DNA from: an uncultured Bacteroidia bacterium
GTDB lineage: Bacteria > Bacteroidota > Bacteroidia > J057 > CALLMJ01
DNA length: 35,807 nucleotides
Direction: 5' to 3'
Assembly (NCBI GenBank): GCA_938006875.1
Contig: CALLMJ010000153.1
Span: forward strand, 1 to 35,807
The notes below the pieces were generated by a model. It saw only the letters and a program-made list of their open reading frames with translations. It was not told where the DNA came from and did no database searches. Positions within the stretch are counted from its first letter, which is position 1. Every line of letters begins with the position of its first letter. Positions 1-8,558 of this stretch are shown piece after piece. The translations under genes were made by a program, and so were the position numbers.

Positions 1-1
1 T

Positions 2-1039
2 TTACCCTTAACTATTCCCGGAGACGAAAGAAGAGAAACTTTAGAATCTTTATCATTAGCAGCTAAAGCTGGAGGTTTTACAGATATAATTTGCTTGCCT
101 ACTGCGTTATCTTCCATTGATACTCCTGAATCTTTGATTTCTTTAAAAGCATTAACCAAAAATTTACCTGTAAAATTTCATTTTGTTGCTGCTGCTACCC
201 AGTATTTGAATGGAAAGGATTTGACAGAAATGGGTTTATTGGCTCAAGCTGGAGCAATAGCATTTTCTAATGGTAATTATCCTATAACGGATGCCAATTT
301 ATTAATTCGTATTCTTCAGTACCTTCAACAATTTGATTTGCCTTTTATTATTAACCCACACTTGCCTTTTTTTAATGATGGTCAAGTTAATGATTCTGGT
401 ATTGCATTGCAGTTAGGTTTTAAGGGTATTCCCAAAATTTCTGAAACCCTTATCATTGTTCAAACCTTAGAAATTTTAAAATATATTCCTACAAAAATAC
501 ATTTTTCTCCAGTTACTACTCAAGAAGGTTGGGAATTAATTTTGCAAGCTCAAAACAATGGGTTTCCTGTAACCGCTGATATTGCAAGTAATTACTTTTT
601 TTTCAATGAATCTGCTTGTTTAAATTATAATGTTTTAGGTAAAGTTTTTCCACCTTATAGAGATGAACAAAACCAAAATCAAATTTTAAATTATATTCCT
701 AATTTGCAGGGTTTAGCTTCTTTACATTATCCTGTAATCACTGAAGATAAAAATTTAGAATTTGCTTTGTCAGAGCCTGGCATCATTAATTTACAAACTT
801 CTGTTCCTGTATTTTCTAAATTTACATCTTTAGAAAATGTAATTTTAACCCTAACCCAAAAACCTAGTTATTTATTTCCGCAACTAAAAAATGAAATAAA
901 AGTAGGAAATCCTGCACGATTTACTTTATTTAAAAAAGAAAATTGGCAATTCAAAAAAGAAAATAATTTGAGTTTATCCAATAATTCACCTTATTTTGAA
1001 CAAATTTTTGATTTAAAAGTTATTGATACCATCGTATGA
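2..1039 (+). CDS. Dihydroorotase-like protein (PyrC/amidohydrolase fold), 5' truncated by window edge
   Basis: The reading frame is open from base 2, so the N-terminus, including the usual HxH metal site, lies outside the window. The first visible residues (PGDERRETLESLSLAAKAGG) match the segment that follows the HxH motif in class I dihydroorotases (PGxExxETxxSGxxAAxxGG). The later order LGFKGIP, KIHFSPVTT, GFPVTADIA and EPGIINLQTSVP also follows that family. Several catalytic positions are changed: the metal-ligand region usually reading HxxH/HVST reads SPVTT (near 500-520), the PHH segment after the VTAE strand reads ASNYF (near 584-598), and the usual DHAPH reads SLHYP (near 720). I infer a non-catalytic dihydroorotase-like protein, comparable in kind to the inactive PyrC' partner of some aspartate transcarbamoylases. 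Its stop overlaps the next start (ATGA), so the two are likely co-translated. Confidence 0.8.
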   Translation, partial: LPLTIPGDERRETLESLSLAAKAGGFTDIICLPTALSSIDTPESLISLKALTKNLPVKFHFVAAATQYLNGKDLTEMGLLAQAGAIAFSNGNYPITDANLLIRILQYLQQFDLPFIINPHLPFFNDGQVNDSGIALQLGFKGIPKISETLIIVQTLEILKYIPTKIHFSPVTTQEGWELILQAQNNGFPVTADIASNYFFFNESACLNYNVLGKVFPPYRDEQNQNQILNYIPNLQGLASLHYPVITEDKNLEFALSEPGIINLQTSVPVFSKFTSLENVILTLTQKPSYLFPQLKNEIKVGNPARFTLFKKENWQFKKENNLSLSNNSPYFEQIFDLKVIDTIV

Positions 1040-1563
1040 ACGAAAATTTATTAGAAATTATAAAATATACTATTCCAGCTTTGGCGGCAATGGGTGCAAC
1101 TTATCTTATTCATTATTTACAAAATGAAAAATTAGAGAAAGAAACTTCTAATAAAATGAAGTTAAACCTTCAAGATAAAGTTATACCATTACGTTTACAA
1201 GCTTATGAACGTTGTGTTCTATTTTTAGAACGTATTCAACCTTATTCTATTTTTCCAAGGCTTAATCCTCATAATAGAACCTTAGCGAATTTCCATGAAT
1301 TAATGATTAAAGAAATCAATGAAGAATTTGAATATAACGTTGTTCAACAGCTTTATGTTTCACCAATTGCTTGGAAAATGCTAGTGAATACCAAAAATAC
1401 TTATATTAAATTGATTGATGATTTGGCTGCAAAATATACTCCTCAAGAACCTGCTTTAGAATTAGCAAATGCCATTTTATTAGCCTTGAAAGAAGAAAAT
1501 GCTCCTCCTTTTAAAACTACTATTGAATTTTTTAAAAAAGAATTGACAACCCTGTTTTTTTAG
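1036..1563 (+). CDS. Conserved hypothetical protein with one N-terminal membrane segment
   Basis: This 175-aa protein starts at an ATG overlapping the previous stop codon, which indicates an operon with the dihydroorotase-like gene. A hydrophobic stretch at about residues 9-28 (IKYTIPALAAMGATYLIHYL) predicts a single membrane anchor. The remainder is a charged, mostly helical soluble domain (LQDKVIPLRLQAYERCVLFLERI and onward, with no cysteine cluster or nucleotide-binding motif). It resembles a Bacteroidota-restricted family of small membrane-anchored unknowns (I think DUF7935, from memory). No function can be read from the sequence. Confidence 0.75.
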   Translation: MNENLLEIIKYTIPALAAMGATYLIHYLQNEKLEKETSNKMKLNLQDKVIPLRLQAYERCVLFLERIQPYSIFPRLNPHNRTLANFHELMIKEINEEFEYNVVQQLYVSPIAWKMLVNTKNTYIKLIDDLAAKYTPQEPALELANAILLALKEENAPPFKTTIEFFKKELTTLFF

Positions 1564-1577
1564 AACTTATTTTCTTG

Positions 1578-1585
1578 TAATTTTG
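1578..1585 (+). promoter_or_regulatory. Bacteroidota -7 box (TAATTTTG) for the Nfu gene
   Basis: Exact match to TAnnTTTG. With the box centred at -7, transcription would start near 1589, giving a leader of about 26 nt to the ATG at 1615. A T-rich run just upstream (1554-1560) lies at about the -33 position. Confidence 0.6.
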
Positions 1586-1614
1586 TAATGGCTTTCAAAT
1601 GACTTTGAACCATT

Positions 1615-2169
1615 ATGAATATTTATACAGAATTAACACCCAATCCTAGTAGTATTAAATTTATTACAGAAGATTATCAACAATCTTTTCCGACATATGA
1701 TTTTCCTAATGCAGAAAGTGCTGAAAAATCAGAATTAGCAAAAAATCTATTTTCTTTGAATTATGTTACTGGTGTAATGTTTTCTCGTGACAACTTTAAA
1801 AGAAATTTTGTTACTGTTTCTAAAACTGATGATGTAAAATGGGAAAATATTATTCCAGAAATCAAAAAAGTAATCCATGAATTTTTAGAAACATCTAAAC
1901 CATTAATTGAGGGTTATGAAGAAACTCAACAAACTTATGGTGATGATATAATTGATAAAATTAAATCCTTGATTGATAATGAGATACGCCCAGCCGTTGC
2001 TATGGATGGTGGGGATATTACATTTGAAAGTTTTGAAGATGGTGTAGTTAAATTACATTTGAAAGGCTCTTGTTCCGGTTGCCCTTCTTCATTAATTACT
2101 TTGAAACAAGGTATCCAAGCTTTACTAACCAGAATGGTTCCCGAAGTAAAGTCTGTAGAAGCTATTTAA
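1615..2169 (+). CDS. NifU family protein (Nfu-type Fe-S cluster scaffold/carrier)
   Basis: The 184-aa protein has the two-domain Nfu layout. Residues 1 to about 90 are the Nfu N-terminal domain, recognisable from the opening YTELTPNPSSIKFI. Residues 115-184 are the NifU C-terminal domain, with RPAVAMDGGDI and the CxxC motif at C153 and C156 (GSCSGCPSS). The CxxC from two subunits binds a [4Fe-4S] cluster for delivery to apo-proteins in the cytoplasm. Length and motif spacing are normal for the family. It has its own promoter-like box and ends before a hairpin. The exact Fe-S client proteins cannot be inferred here. Confidence 0.93.
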   Translation: MNIYTELTPNPSSIKFITEDYQQSFPTYDFPNAESAEKSELAKNLFSLNYVTGVMFSRDNFKRNFVTVSKTDDVKWENIIPEIKKVIHEFLETSKPLIEGYEETQQTYGDDIIDKIKSLIDNEIRPAVAMDGGDITFESFEDGVVKLHLKGSCSGCPSSLITLKQGIQALLTRMVPEVKSVEAI

Positions 2170-2243
2170 AATAATCAAAAAGTTATTCAAAATTTTTGTA
2201 CAACTTTTTTCTTTTGATACTTAAACTGTAATTAAAATAACAA

Positions 2244-2267
2244 GGCTACTTTAATAATAAAGTAGCC
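2244..2267. terminator. Hairpin between convergent genes
   Basis: A perfect 10-bp stem (GGCTACTTTA / TAAAGTAGCC) with a 4-nt loop lies between the ends of the Nfu gene and the convergent T9SS cargo gene. Neither side has a strong T-run, so it may act as a bidirectional or weak terminator. Confidence 0.6.
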
Positions 2268-2297
2268 TAAATAATACTATGCTCTCGGTTTTTTTTA

Positions 2298-4097
2298 TTA
2301 ATGATTCACAATGAGTTTTAGGAAATAGAATTCGCCATTTTTATCCAATATTTGAACAAAATAAATTCCTTGATTCCAATCGGAAACATTTATTTCCAAT
2401 TTTTCAGAAGGATTTTGAATGTTAAGTAATTGCCTTCCTGTGATGTCAATGAATTGAATTTGCTGAATATTTACTAAATTTTCTAAATAAACAGTATTTT
2501 GTGAAGGATTGGGATACATTTTAATGTCTGAATATAATGATTTGCTGTTGGAAGTTGGTGTAACTATTAAAGAATAACAAGAAGTGGTATCTAAACAATT
2601 GGTATTTTTATACTGATAAATATATGCATAAGAACCAGAAACTCCTGGATCAAAAACACCAGTAAAGGAATTTGCTTTAAAAGATTGTATAATTTGTTGT
2701 GTATTACAATTATAAACATGAACACTATCCAAAGCACCAGGGTGTGTATAAAATACAGAGACTGGAGAAACATATAAAGCACCATAACCACTATCGGTTA
2801 AAGAGTCTTTAAAATATTCAAAAGTACCAATATCTACAATTCCGTCATATTTTCTATCTCTTCCTTTGAAATCAATACTTTGGATATGATAAGAATTTGC
2901 AGCGATTAAAGAATCTAATACAGTATTGTTTCCTGCATTAATACAAGGAGAACAAGGTTGTAATTCTAATAAATAAGTATGAGGAAGGTTTAAAGTCATA
3001 AATTTAAACATAGGATTACCAACTAAATTATTTCCTCCATCTAGGTAACCTGTTAAAACTGTATCACTTAAACAATTTTCTAAAGTAGTTGATCCTAAAG
3101 AATTATGAACAACATTATTAGAAATCGTATTTTTATAAAAAATGGAGTTGATTATACGATGATGATTATTTGTAGCACTACTTATGATTGAACCGCCATC
3201 ATTCTGAATAAAATTACAATTGATTGCATGAATTTTCGAATAGTAAGTTTGAATAGCAGAACCAAAAAACGCAGAATTTGCGTAAAAAATTGAATTAATA
3301 AAATAAGCATTGGTTGCATAATCAACTTTAATAGCTCCTCCATAATCACCAGATGCAGTATTATTATAAAATCTACAATTCATTACAATTTGATTATCAC
3401 CATTAGTAAAATTAATTGCGCCTCCATATTGCCCTGCTGTATTGTCTAAAAAAGTGCAATTTTCAATAACTGAATTTCCATACATATATATAGCAGCGCC
3501 TCTACCAACAGTATTATTGTACTGAAATTCACAATTTTTAATTTTTACATTTTCTCTAAAACTATATAAACTAGAACCATAATTAAAGACTTCTCCATAG
3601 CAATTTTTAAATATAAAACCGTCTATGTGAATCCATGAAGTAGGATTAATAACAGCTTCAATTCTTAACATACGTTTAATATTATCTGTATTCACACCTG
3701 TAGTACCAATATCACCATTGAAAACAGTTTTTTGAAAGTTGCTATTAAGATTTCTTTGTGAGAGGTCTGTTTCAAAACCTCTAAATCCACCATATAAAAA
3801 CACGGTTTTTTGTGTAACTGGAATATTAAAAAAGCAATTTCTTTCATCATTGGCTATAAATCCAATAGAATCCGTTGGAATATAATCAATAGATGTAGTT
3901 TGTACCCAAATTTCCACAGAATCACCTGGTGCAAAAGGAATCTGGTCTAATGCTACTTGTAAATTAGTGTAGGCATGTTGCCAACTACTTCCGTTGTTAT
4001 TTCCGGTTGCTGTGTTACTTACGTAATGTCTTGTAATTTGAGCATTAGCACTAATAAAAAAGCTAAATGCAATCAATGTTAAAAAATATTTTTTCAT
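2298..4097 (-). CDS. Secreted right-handed beta-helix protein with T9SS type A C-terminal sorting domain
   Basis: This 599-aa protein begins with a Sec signal peptide (MKKYFLTLIAFSFFISANAQ, cleavage after A-N-A). About residues 22-50 have the YVSNTATGNNNGSSW opening typical of secreted parallel beta-helix proteins. Residues from about 140 to 350 are repeats rich in N-x-(C/S)-x-F and GGAI turns (for example ENCTFLDNTAGQYGGAI), the pectate-lyase-like helix. An Ig-like linker follows, then the last about 75 residues form a Por secretion (T9SS type A) domain: MYPNPSQNTVYLEN, GRQLLNIQ, GIYFVQIL. I infer export to the cell surface or medium by the type IX system. No catalytic acid residues of a known polysaccharide lyase stand out, so adhesin or enzyme is undecided. 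Single gene with its own promoter. Confidence 0.9.
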   Translation of the reverse strand: MKKYFLTLIAFSFFISANAQITRHYVSNTATGNNNGSSWQHAYTNLQVALDQIPFAPGDSVEIWVQTTSIDYIPTDSIGFIANDERNCFFNIPVTQKTVFLYGGFRGFETDLSQRNLNSNFQKTVFNGDIGTTGVNTDNIKRMLRIEAVINPTSWIHIDGFIFKNCYGEVFNYGSSLYSFRENVKIKNCEFQYNNTVGRGAAIYMYGNSVIENCTFLDNTAGQYGGAINFTNGDNQIVMNCRFYNNTASGDYGGAIKVDYATNAYFINSIFYANSAFFGSAIQTYYSKIHAINCNFIQNDGGSIISSATNNHHRIINSIFYKNTISNNVVHNSLGSTTLENCLSDTVLTGYLDGGNNLVGNPMFKFMTLNLPHTYLLELQPCSPCINAGNNTVLDSLIAANSYHIQSIDFKGRDRKYDGIVDIGTFEYFKDSLTDSGYGALYVSPVSVFYTHPGALDSVHVYNCNTQQIIQSFKANSFTGVFDPGVSGSYAYIYQYKNTNCLDTTSCYSLIVTPTSNSKSLYSDIKMYPNPSQNTVYLENLVNIQQIQFIDITGRQLLNIQNPSEKLEINVSDWNQGIYFVQILDKNGEFYFLKLIVNH

Positions 4098-4117
4098 TTT
4101 TTAATGATATTCAAGTA

Positions 4118-4125
4118 CAAATTTA
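4118..4125 (-). promoter_or_regulatory. Bacteroidota -7 box (TAAATTTG) for the T9SS cargo gene
   Basis: Exact TAnnTTTG match on the minus strand. The predicted start near 4114 leaves a leader of about 17 nt before the ATG at 4097. Confidence 0.6.
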
Positions 4126-4204
4126 ACCTAGTGTTTTATTCATAATTCAACGGTCTAGTGAATACGGGGTTTTAATTGGTGAATGTTGGATTATTTTTGG
4201 TGGA

Positions 4205-4942
4205 TTAAATTTTAAATTGATCAATAATTTTAAATAAAGCGTCTTTTTTATCTTGTGAAATAGGAATTTCTTTTTGGTCACTCATTATGACAATTGTTCT
4301 GTCAAATTTATATACTCGTTGAATATGGTTTATATTGATGATATAACTACGATGTACCCTCATAAAAAATCCTTTCTCTTCAAGTTTTATATAGTGGTTA
4401 AGAGTTTTAGAAACAGTAATTTTCTTATCCACCAAAAAAAATTGAGTATAAGCACCTTCCGCTTTTAGATAAATAATTTCGCTGGGTTCAATAAAATTAA
4501 TACCCTGATTGGTTTGTAAAGCAATCTTATCTAATATTAAAGGATTTTGTAATAAATCATTTTCATTCATTTTTTTTGCTTCTATTTTTTTTCTAACGCG
4601 TTCAATAGCTCTTTGTAATTTTTCTTTTCTAATAGGTTTAAGAAGATAATCAACAGCATCTAAATCGAAGGCTTCTAATCCAAATTCAGAATAAGCAGTT
4701 ACAAAAACTATTTCAAAGGAAATAGAAGATTTATCAAAAAAATCTAAAATTTCTAAACCTGTATAACTGGGCATTTCTATATCTAAAAAAACCAAATCAG
4801 GTTTATGCTCATGAATTTTTTTTACTGTATCAGGTATATTATCTGCTTCATCTAATATTTGGATACCTTCAAAGTATTCATTAATCATGCTTTTTAATAA
4901 AAGCCTTGCATTCATTTCATCATCAACAATAATTATTTTCAT
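4205..4942 (-). CDS. LytTR-family response regulator
   Basis: The 245-aa protein has an N-terminal receiver domain (residues 1-120) with the acidic pair D7/D8, phospho-acceptor D54 (VFLDIEMP), T82 (VTAY) and K102 (LLKPIRKEKL). A LytTR DNA-binding domain fills about residues 140-243 (IYLKAEGAYTQFF, FMRVHRSYIININHI). This is the AgrA/LytR/AlgR class, which binds direct-repeat sites next to promoters. Its start overlaps the end of the upstream histidine kinase by 4 bp, so the two are translationally coupled and almost certainly a cognate pair. Target genes are not visible; the adjacent T9SS cargo is only a positional candidate. Confidence 0.93.
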   Translation of the reverse strand: MKIIIVDDEMNARLLLKSMINEYFEGIQILDEADNIPDTVKKIHEHKPDLVFLDIEMPSYTGLEILDFFDKSSISFEIVFVTAYSEFGLEAFDLDAVDYLLKPIRKEKLQRAIERVRKKIEAKKMNENDLLQNPLILDKIALQTNQGINFIEPSEIIYLKAEGAYTQFFLVDKKITVSKTLNHYIKLEEKGFFMRVHRSYIININHIQRVYKFDRTIVIMSDQKEIPISQDKKDALFKIIDQFKI

Positions 4943-7752
4943 GTATATTTTTCTTCAATGGTTATTAAAACTTTAGTTCCTGAGGGTTGTTCATTATCGT
5001 ATAAATCAATAATTTTTAAGTGTATTTGTGCGTCACTTAACTCATTAAACAGTTCAATTCTTGAATAAATTGCTTGTGTTGAAAAAGATTTATGATTCTG
5101 TCTTTTAGAATTAATTTTTTCAGCATTTTTTCTTCCAATTCCATTATCAATTACTTCAATAAAAAGCGTTTTCTCCGTTTTTTGATAAATAAAAATTTTG
5201 AGTATTTTGCTACCTAATTTATGGTATAATCCATGTTTAATAGCATTTTCTACAAATGGCTGGATTATCATAGAAGGAATTTGAATTTTTAATAAATCTA
5301 AATTATTTTCTAATTCAATCAGATACTCCAAATCCTTCATTCTTAATTTTTCTACCTCTAAATAGGTTTTTAACATTTCAATTTCGTGGTGTAAAAGAAT
5401 GTATTGTTTTGAAGAGACTTCTAGTACTTTGCGCATCATATCTGAAAATAAACCTATGTATTCAGAAGCTTCTTCTTTTTTTCCACCATAAATGAGTCCT
5501 TGAATAGAATTTAGAATATTGTAAATAAAATGTGGATTCATTTGAGCTTTTAATGCAGTCAATTGGGAGAAAATAAGTTTTTCTTTCAGAAGTTGTTTTT
5601 TTCTTTGTCTATTTTGTTCAAATTTAACTATGAAATAAACTACGAAAGCAATAAAAATAATTGATAGGAAAATGAACCACTTTGATAGCCAAAAAGGTTC
5701 ATATATAGTAAAACTGTAAGAAAAAGAATAATTGGCTTCGGGTACTATGAATTCAAATTCGTATTCACCATAATTTAAAGAATTAAACCAAACTTCTCCA
5801 AGTTCAATATTAATTTTATGAAAAGTTGTATCGGGAAGTAATCTATAAAAAGCCATCAAAGAAGACCCTTTGCGAAAACTCAGAACATTCCAATTAAATT
5901 GAATATCATTTTTATTGTATTGAACTGTTTTATTGGGAAGGTTATTGAACCAAATTTTAGGTAAAATTTCATTGGAATAATACAAATCAGGCAAATACAA
6001 TAATCCACTTGAAGTAACTAAATACAAACCCTTTTGAGAGTAAATTCCATCTAACCAACTCAATTGTTCAATTCCTAAACTTCTGCTAAGATGGTGAATT
6101 TGAACATTCTCAATATGAATTTTATCAACTCCTTTTTCAGAGATTGAAAAAATAAATTCTCCTGAGGATATTAGTTTTTTAGTAAACTCTCCAGATAAAC
6201 CATTTTTTTGAGTGAAGTGAAAAATAGGAATAGTATCTTGAAAACATAAAATTCCATTTTGAATTGTTGAAACCCAAATTCTTCCTTTGCTATCTTTAGT
6301 GATAGAAGTACAATATAATGAATTATTGTCAAAGTCCTTGATAATGTATTCTTTTCCATTGGATTTTCTCAAAATTAAGTTAGTAGCATAACCAATCCAA
6401 AGTTCATTTTTGACGGTATCAAAATAGTTACAACGACTACGATCATTATGAAATATAAAATATTCAATGGAAGAAGTTACTTTTTTTAAATCATCAGTAA
6501 AAAAGTATGGATTTTCCTGTATTTTTTGAAACCCTGCCAAATTATGAATAGAAAAATAAAGATTCCCAAATTGGTCAAAATGTAAAGATTTACCGTAGTA
6601 AGTTTGTAAAAATTGATGGGGATTGCTTTTAAAAAATACACCTTGTGAACAATACAAGTTCCCATTGACAGAATCTAATTTTATAAACTCTATTTCATTT
6701 CTTACTTTTGTGTCCCATTCTCTAATTTTTCTACTTGAATATTCTAATTCGTAAATATATCCATCTTTAGTTCCCACAAATATTCCTCTAGGAGATTGAG
6801 CAATACAGGTAAATTGATTTTGCGTATTCCATTCAGAAACAAAACGAACTCGCCAATCTGCAATTCTATAAAGCCCATTATCTAAACTACTAATCCATGT
6901 ATTACCTTGAAAATCCTGAATTACATCAGAAATTCTTGCTTCTTTTAACACTATTTGCCAATTTTTACCATCAAAAAAATTTAAACCCGTGTTGGTATTA
7001 ATAAATAGGAAATCCTTCTGCGATGATACATTATTTACATAACTATTAATGCTTGAAGGTAAATCACAATATTTTTTTGGGGTTTTTCCCAAAATCCAAA
7101 TAAAGTTTTCTTTATGGTTTTTAGGAACTGCAAGTACTTTGTTTTGATAATTTGTTAAATGATATTTTCCATAAGGTAATTGGTATAATTTATTCAATTT
7201 TTGGGATTGGAGTTGATAAACGAATCCATTTGCATCAGTTAAAAATACAGAAGAATCATTTAAAACCATGAAACTTTCTAGTTCTGCAATTTGAGCTATT
7301 TGGTGAATAGTACGGGTAGTAACATAAAAAACTTGTTGAAAAGTCAAAATCAAAATACCCTCTTGGAAAGGTAAAATATCTAAGATGTTACCTTCTTTAA
7401 ATAAATGCTTTTCAAACGATTCAAAATAATACATGGTATCATTTTCTGTAAAGAAAATTTGATTAGAAAAATTTCTACACCAAATACGATTTGATTTATC
7501 AAAAACAATACTTGAAACTGCAAAAGAACGATGATTTTTAAAAGGTATTGGCTGAAATTGAATTCCATTAAATTGGTAAAGTCCTAGTTCTGTGCCTAAG
7601 TATAAAAAACCTGAACTGTCTTTAGCCATTTTATAGATTGTATTTGTGGGAAGTCCATGCCTAATATTCCAGTTAGTAGAAAATACTGTCTGTGATTGAC
7701 AAAAACTAAATAAAATCCAATATGTACTAAAATATAAGGATAATTTGAGCAT
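4939..7752 (-). CDS. Two-component propeller sensor histidine kinase (LytS/HisKA_7TM-less, His_kinase class)
   Basis: The 937-aa protein starts with a signal peptide (LYFSTYWILFSFCQSQ). The periplasmic region to about residue 620 carries two-component regulator propeller repeats (GLPTNTIYKMAKDSSGFLYL, GNTWISSLDNGLYRI, GRIWVSTIQNGILCF). A Y_Y_Y-like beta-sandwich follows, then one transmembrane helix near residues 690-712 (FIFLSIIFIAFVVYFIV). The cytoplasmic kinase has the phospho-accepting H741 in QMNPHFIYNILNSIQ, an N-box (PFVENAIKHG) and a G-box (DNGIG, 869-873). This architecture is common in Bacteroidota for sensing outside ligands such as glycans, without a phosphorelay receiver on the same chain. 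The ligand is unknown. A perfect -7 box ends only 6 nt before the ATG. Confidence 0.93.
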   Translation of the reverse strand: MLKLSLYFSTYWILFSFCQSQTVFSTNWNIRHGLPTNTIYKMAKDSSGFLYLGTELGLYQFNGIQFQPIPFKNHRSFAVSSIVFDKSNRIWCRNFSNQIFFTENDTMYYFESFEKHLFKEGNILDILPFQEGILILTFQQVFYVTTRTIHQIAQIAELESFMVLNDSSVFLTDANGFVYQLQSQKLNKLYQLPYGKYHLTNYQNKVLAVPKNHKENFIWILGKTPKKYCDLPSSINSYVNNVSSQKDFLFINTNTGLNFFDGKNWQIVLKEARISDVIQDFQGNTWISSLDNGLYRIADWRVRFVSEWNTQNQFTCIAQSPRGIFVGTKDGYIYELEYSSRKIREWDTKVRNEIEFIKLDSVNGNLYCSQGVFFKSNPHQFLQTYYGKSLHFDQFGNLYFSIHNLAGFQKIQENPYFFTDDLKKVTSSIEYFIFHNDRSRCNYFDTVKNELWIGYATNLILRKSNGKEYIIKDFDNNSLYCTSITKDSKGRIWVSTIQNGILCFQDTIPIFHFTQKNGLSGEFTKKLISSGEFIFSISEKGVDKIHIENVQIHHLSRSLGIEQLSWLDGIYSQKGLYLVTSSGLLYLPDLYYSNEILPKIWFNNLPNKTVQYNKNDIQFNWNVLSFRKGSSLMAFYRLLPDTTFHKINIELGEVWFNSLNYGEYEFEFIVPEANYSFSYSFTIYEPFWLSKWFIFLSIIFIAFVVYFIVKFEQNRQRKKQLLKEKLIFSQLTALKAQMNPHFIYNILNSIQGLIYGGKKEEASEYIGLFSDMMRKVLEVSSKQYILLHHEIEMLKTYLEVEKLRMKDLEYLIELENNLDLLKIQIPSMIIQPFVENAIKHGLYHKLGSKILKIFIYQKTEKTLFIEVIDNGIGRKNAEKINSKRQNHKSFSTQAIYSRIELFNELSDAQIHLKIIDLYDNEQPSGTKVLITIEEKYT

Positions 7753-7758
7753 TATTTA

Positions 7759-7766
7759 CAAAATTA
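7759..7766 (-). promoter_or_regulatory. -7 box (TAATTTTG) nearly abutting the histidine kinase start
   Basis: Exact TAnnTTTG on the minus strand, ending at 7759. The predicted start near 7755 leaves only about 3 nt before the ATG at 7752, so a nearly leaderless mRNA is predicted. Confidence 0.6.
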
Positions 7767-7898
7767 CGAATAATTGAATTTGTTTTTTTGTTATAAGTTG
7801 ATTCATTGCTTATTTAATTTTTTTTAGCTTTTTGGAAAATATCCCCCAAGGGGAACACCCAAAAAATTATCATACTTTTTATATATTCATAAATTGCC

Positions 7899-7906
7899 TA
7901 AATTTG
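7899..7906 (+). promoter_or_regulatory. -7 box (TAAATTTG) abutting the acyltransferase start
   Basis: Exact TAnnTTTG one base before ATGATG at 7908-7913. The predicted start near 7910 falls on the doubled ATG, which would make the second ATG (7911) a leaderless start. A T-run at 7876-7880 is at the -33 position. Confidence 0.6.
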
Positions 7907-7907
7907 C

Positions 7908-8555
7908 ATGATGGATAATTTAGTGGTTATAATTATAGGAATCAATGAAGCAGCCCAGACAGCAACCGAATATTTGTTAGAAAAACAGGCTGTTATTTAT
8001 GGTTATTTATCAGAAAAAGAGAATCCTGAGGTTTCTGAAATTTTAGATATACCCGTTTTAGGCTTTTATGAAGACAAAACTTATTTAGAGTTATTAAAAA
8101 AGCCAGATATTCAATATTTTATAGCAGTGAAAGATGCTTCAAAGAGGCTGGAGGTATCACAAAAAATATTTAAATCCTGTAAAAAACATCCCATTTCAGT
8201 AATTCACCCAACATCATATATTGCCAAATCAGCATCTTTAGCCAATGGTGTTATGATAGGTCCTTTTTGTAGTATTAGTGAAAATGTAAGTATTGAAGCA
8301 GATACTTTTATAGGAAGCCATGTTAGCATAGGGGCAAATACGCAAATCAACAGAAGTTGTGATATACAATCTGGAGTGATTATTGGGCAAAATGTGGTAA
8401 TGGATAAAAATGTTTATATTGGATATAATGCAACTATTCATCAAGGACTAAAAATGGAAGAAGGGGTTGTAGTGATGTCGGGTTCAGTAGTTTTACAATC
8501 TGTTAAAAAAGGTAATTCGGTGATGGGTAACCCAGCCCAAATTCTTAAAAACTAA
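7908..8555 (+). CDS. NeuD/PglD-like sugar O-/N-acyltransferase
   Basis: The 215-aa protein has an N-terminal Rossmann-like part (LVVIIIGINEAAQTATEYL, then VYG-type YGYLSE and IPVLG) that binds the sugar nucleotide in this family. From about residue 98 comes a left-handed parallel beta-helix of hexapeptide repeats (VMIGPF, SIEADTF, IGSHVS, IGANTQ, VIIGQN, VYIGYN), closing with GNSVMGNPAQIL. Such enzymes acetylate amino or hydroxy sugars from acetyl-CoA for cell-surface glycans. The EHD/EHE position that carries the catalytic histidine in PglD reads INRSCD by my alignment, and no other His stands there. The start is either ATG 7908 or ATG 7911, and promoter position favours 7911. It is followed 3 bp later by an ABC permease. 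Confidence 0.82.
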   Translation: MMDNLVVIIIGINEAAQTATEYLLEKQAVIYGYLSEKENPEVSEILDIPVLGFYEDKTYLELLKKPDIQYFIAVKDASKRLEVSQKIFKSCKKHPISVIHPTSYIAKSASLANGVMIGPFCSISENVSIEADTFIGSHVSIGANTQINRSCDIQSGVIIGQNVVMDKNVYIGYNATIHQGLKMEEGVVVMSGSVVLQSVKKGNSVMGNPAQILKN

Positions 8556-8558
8556 AAT

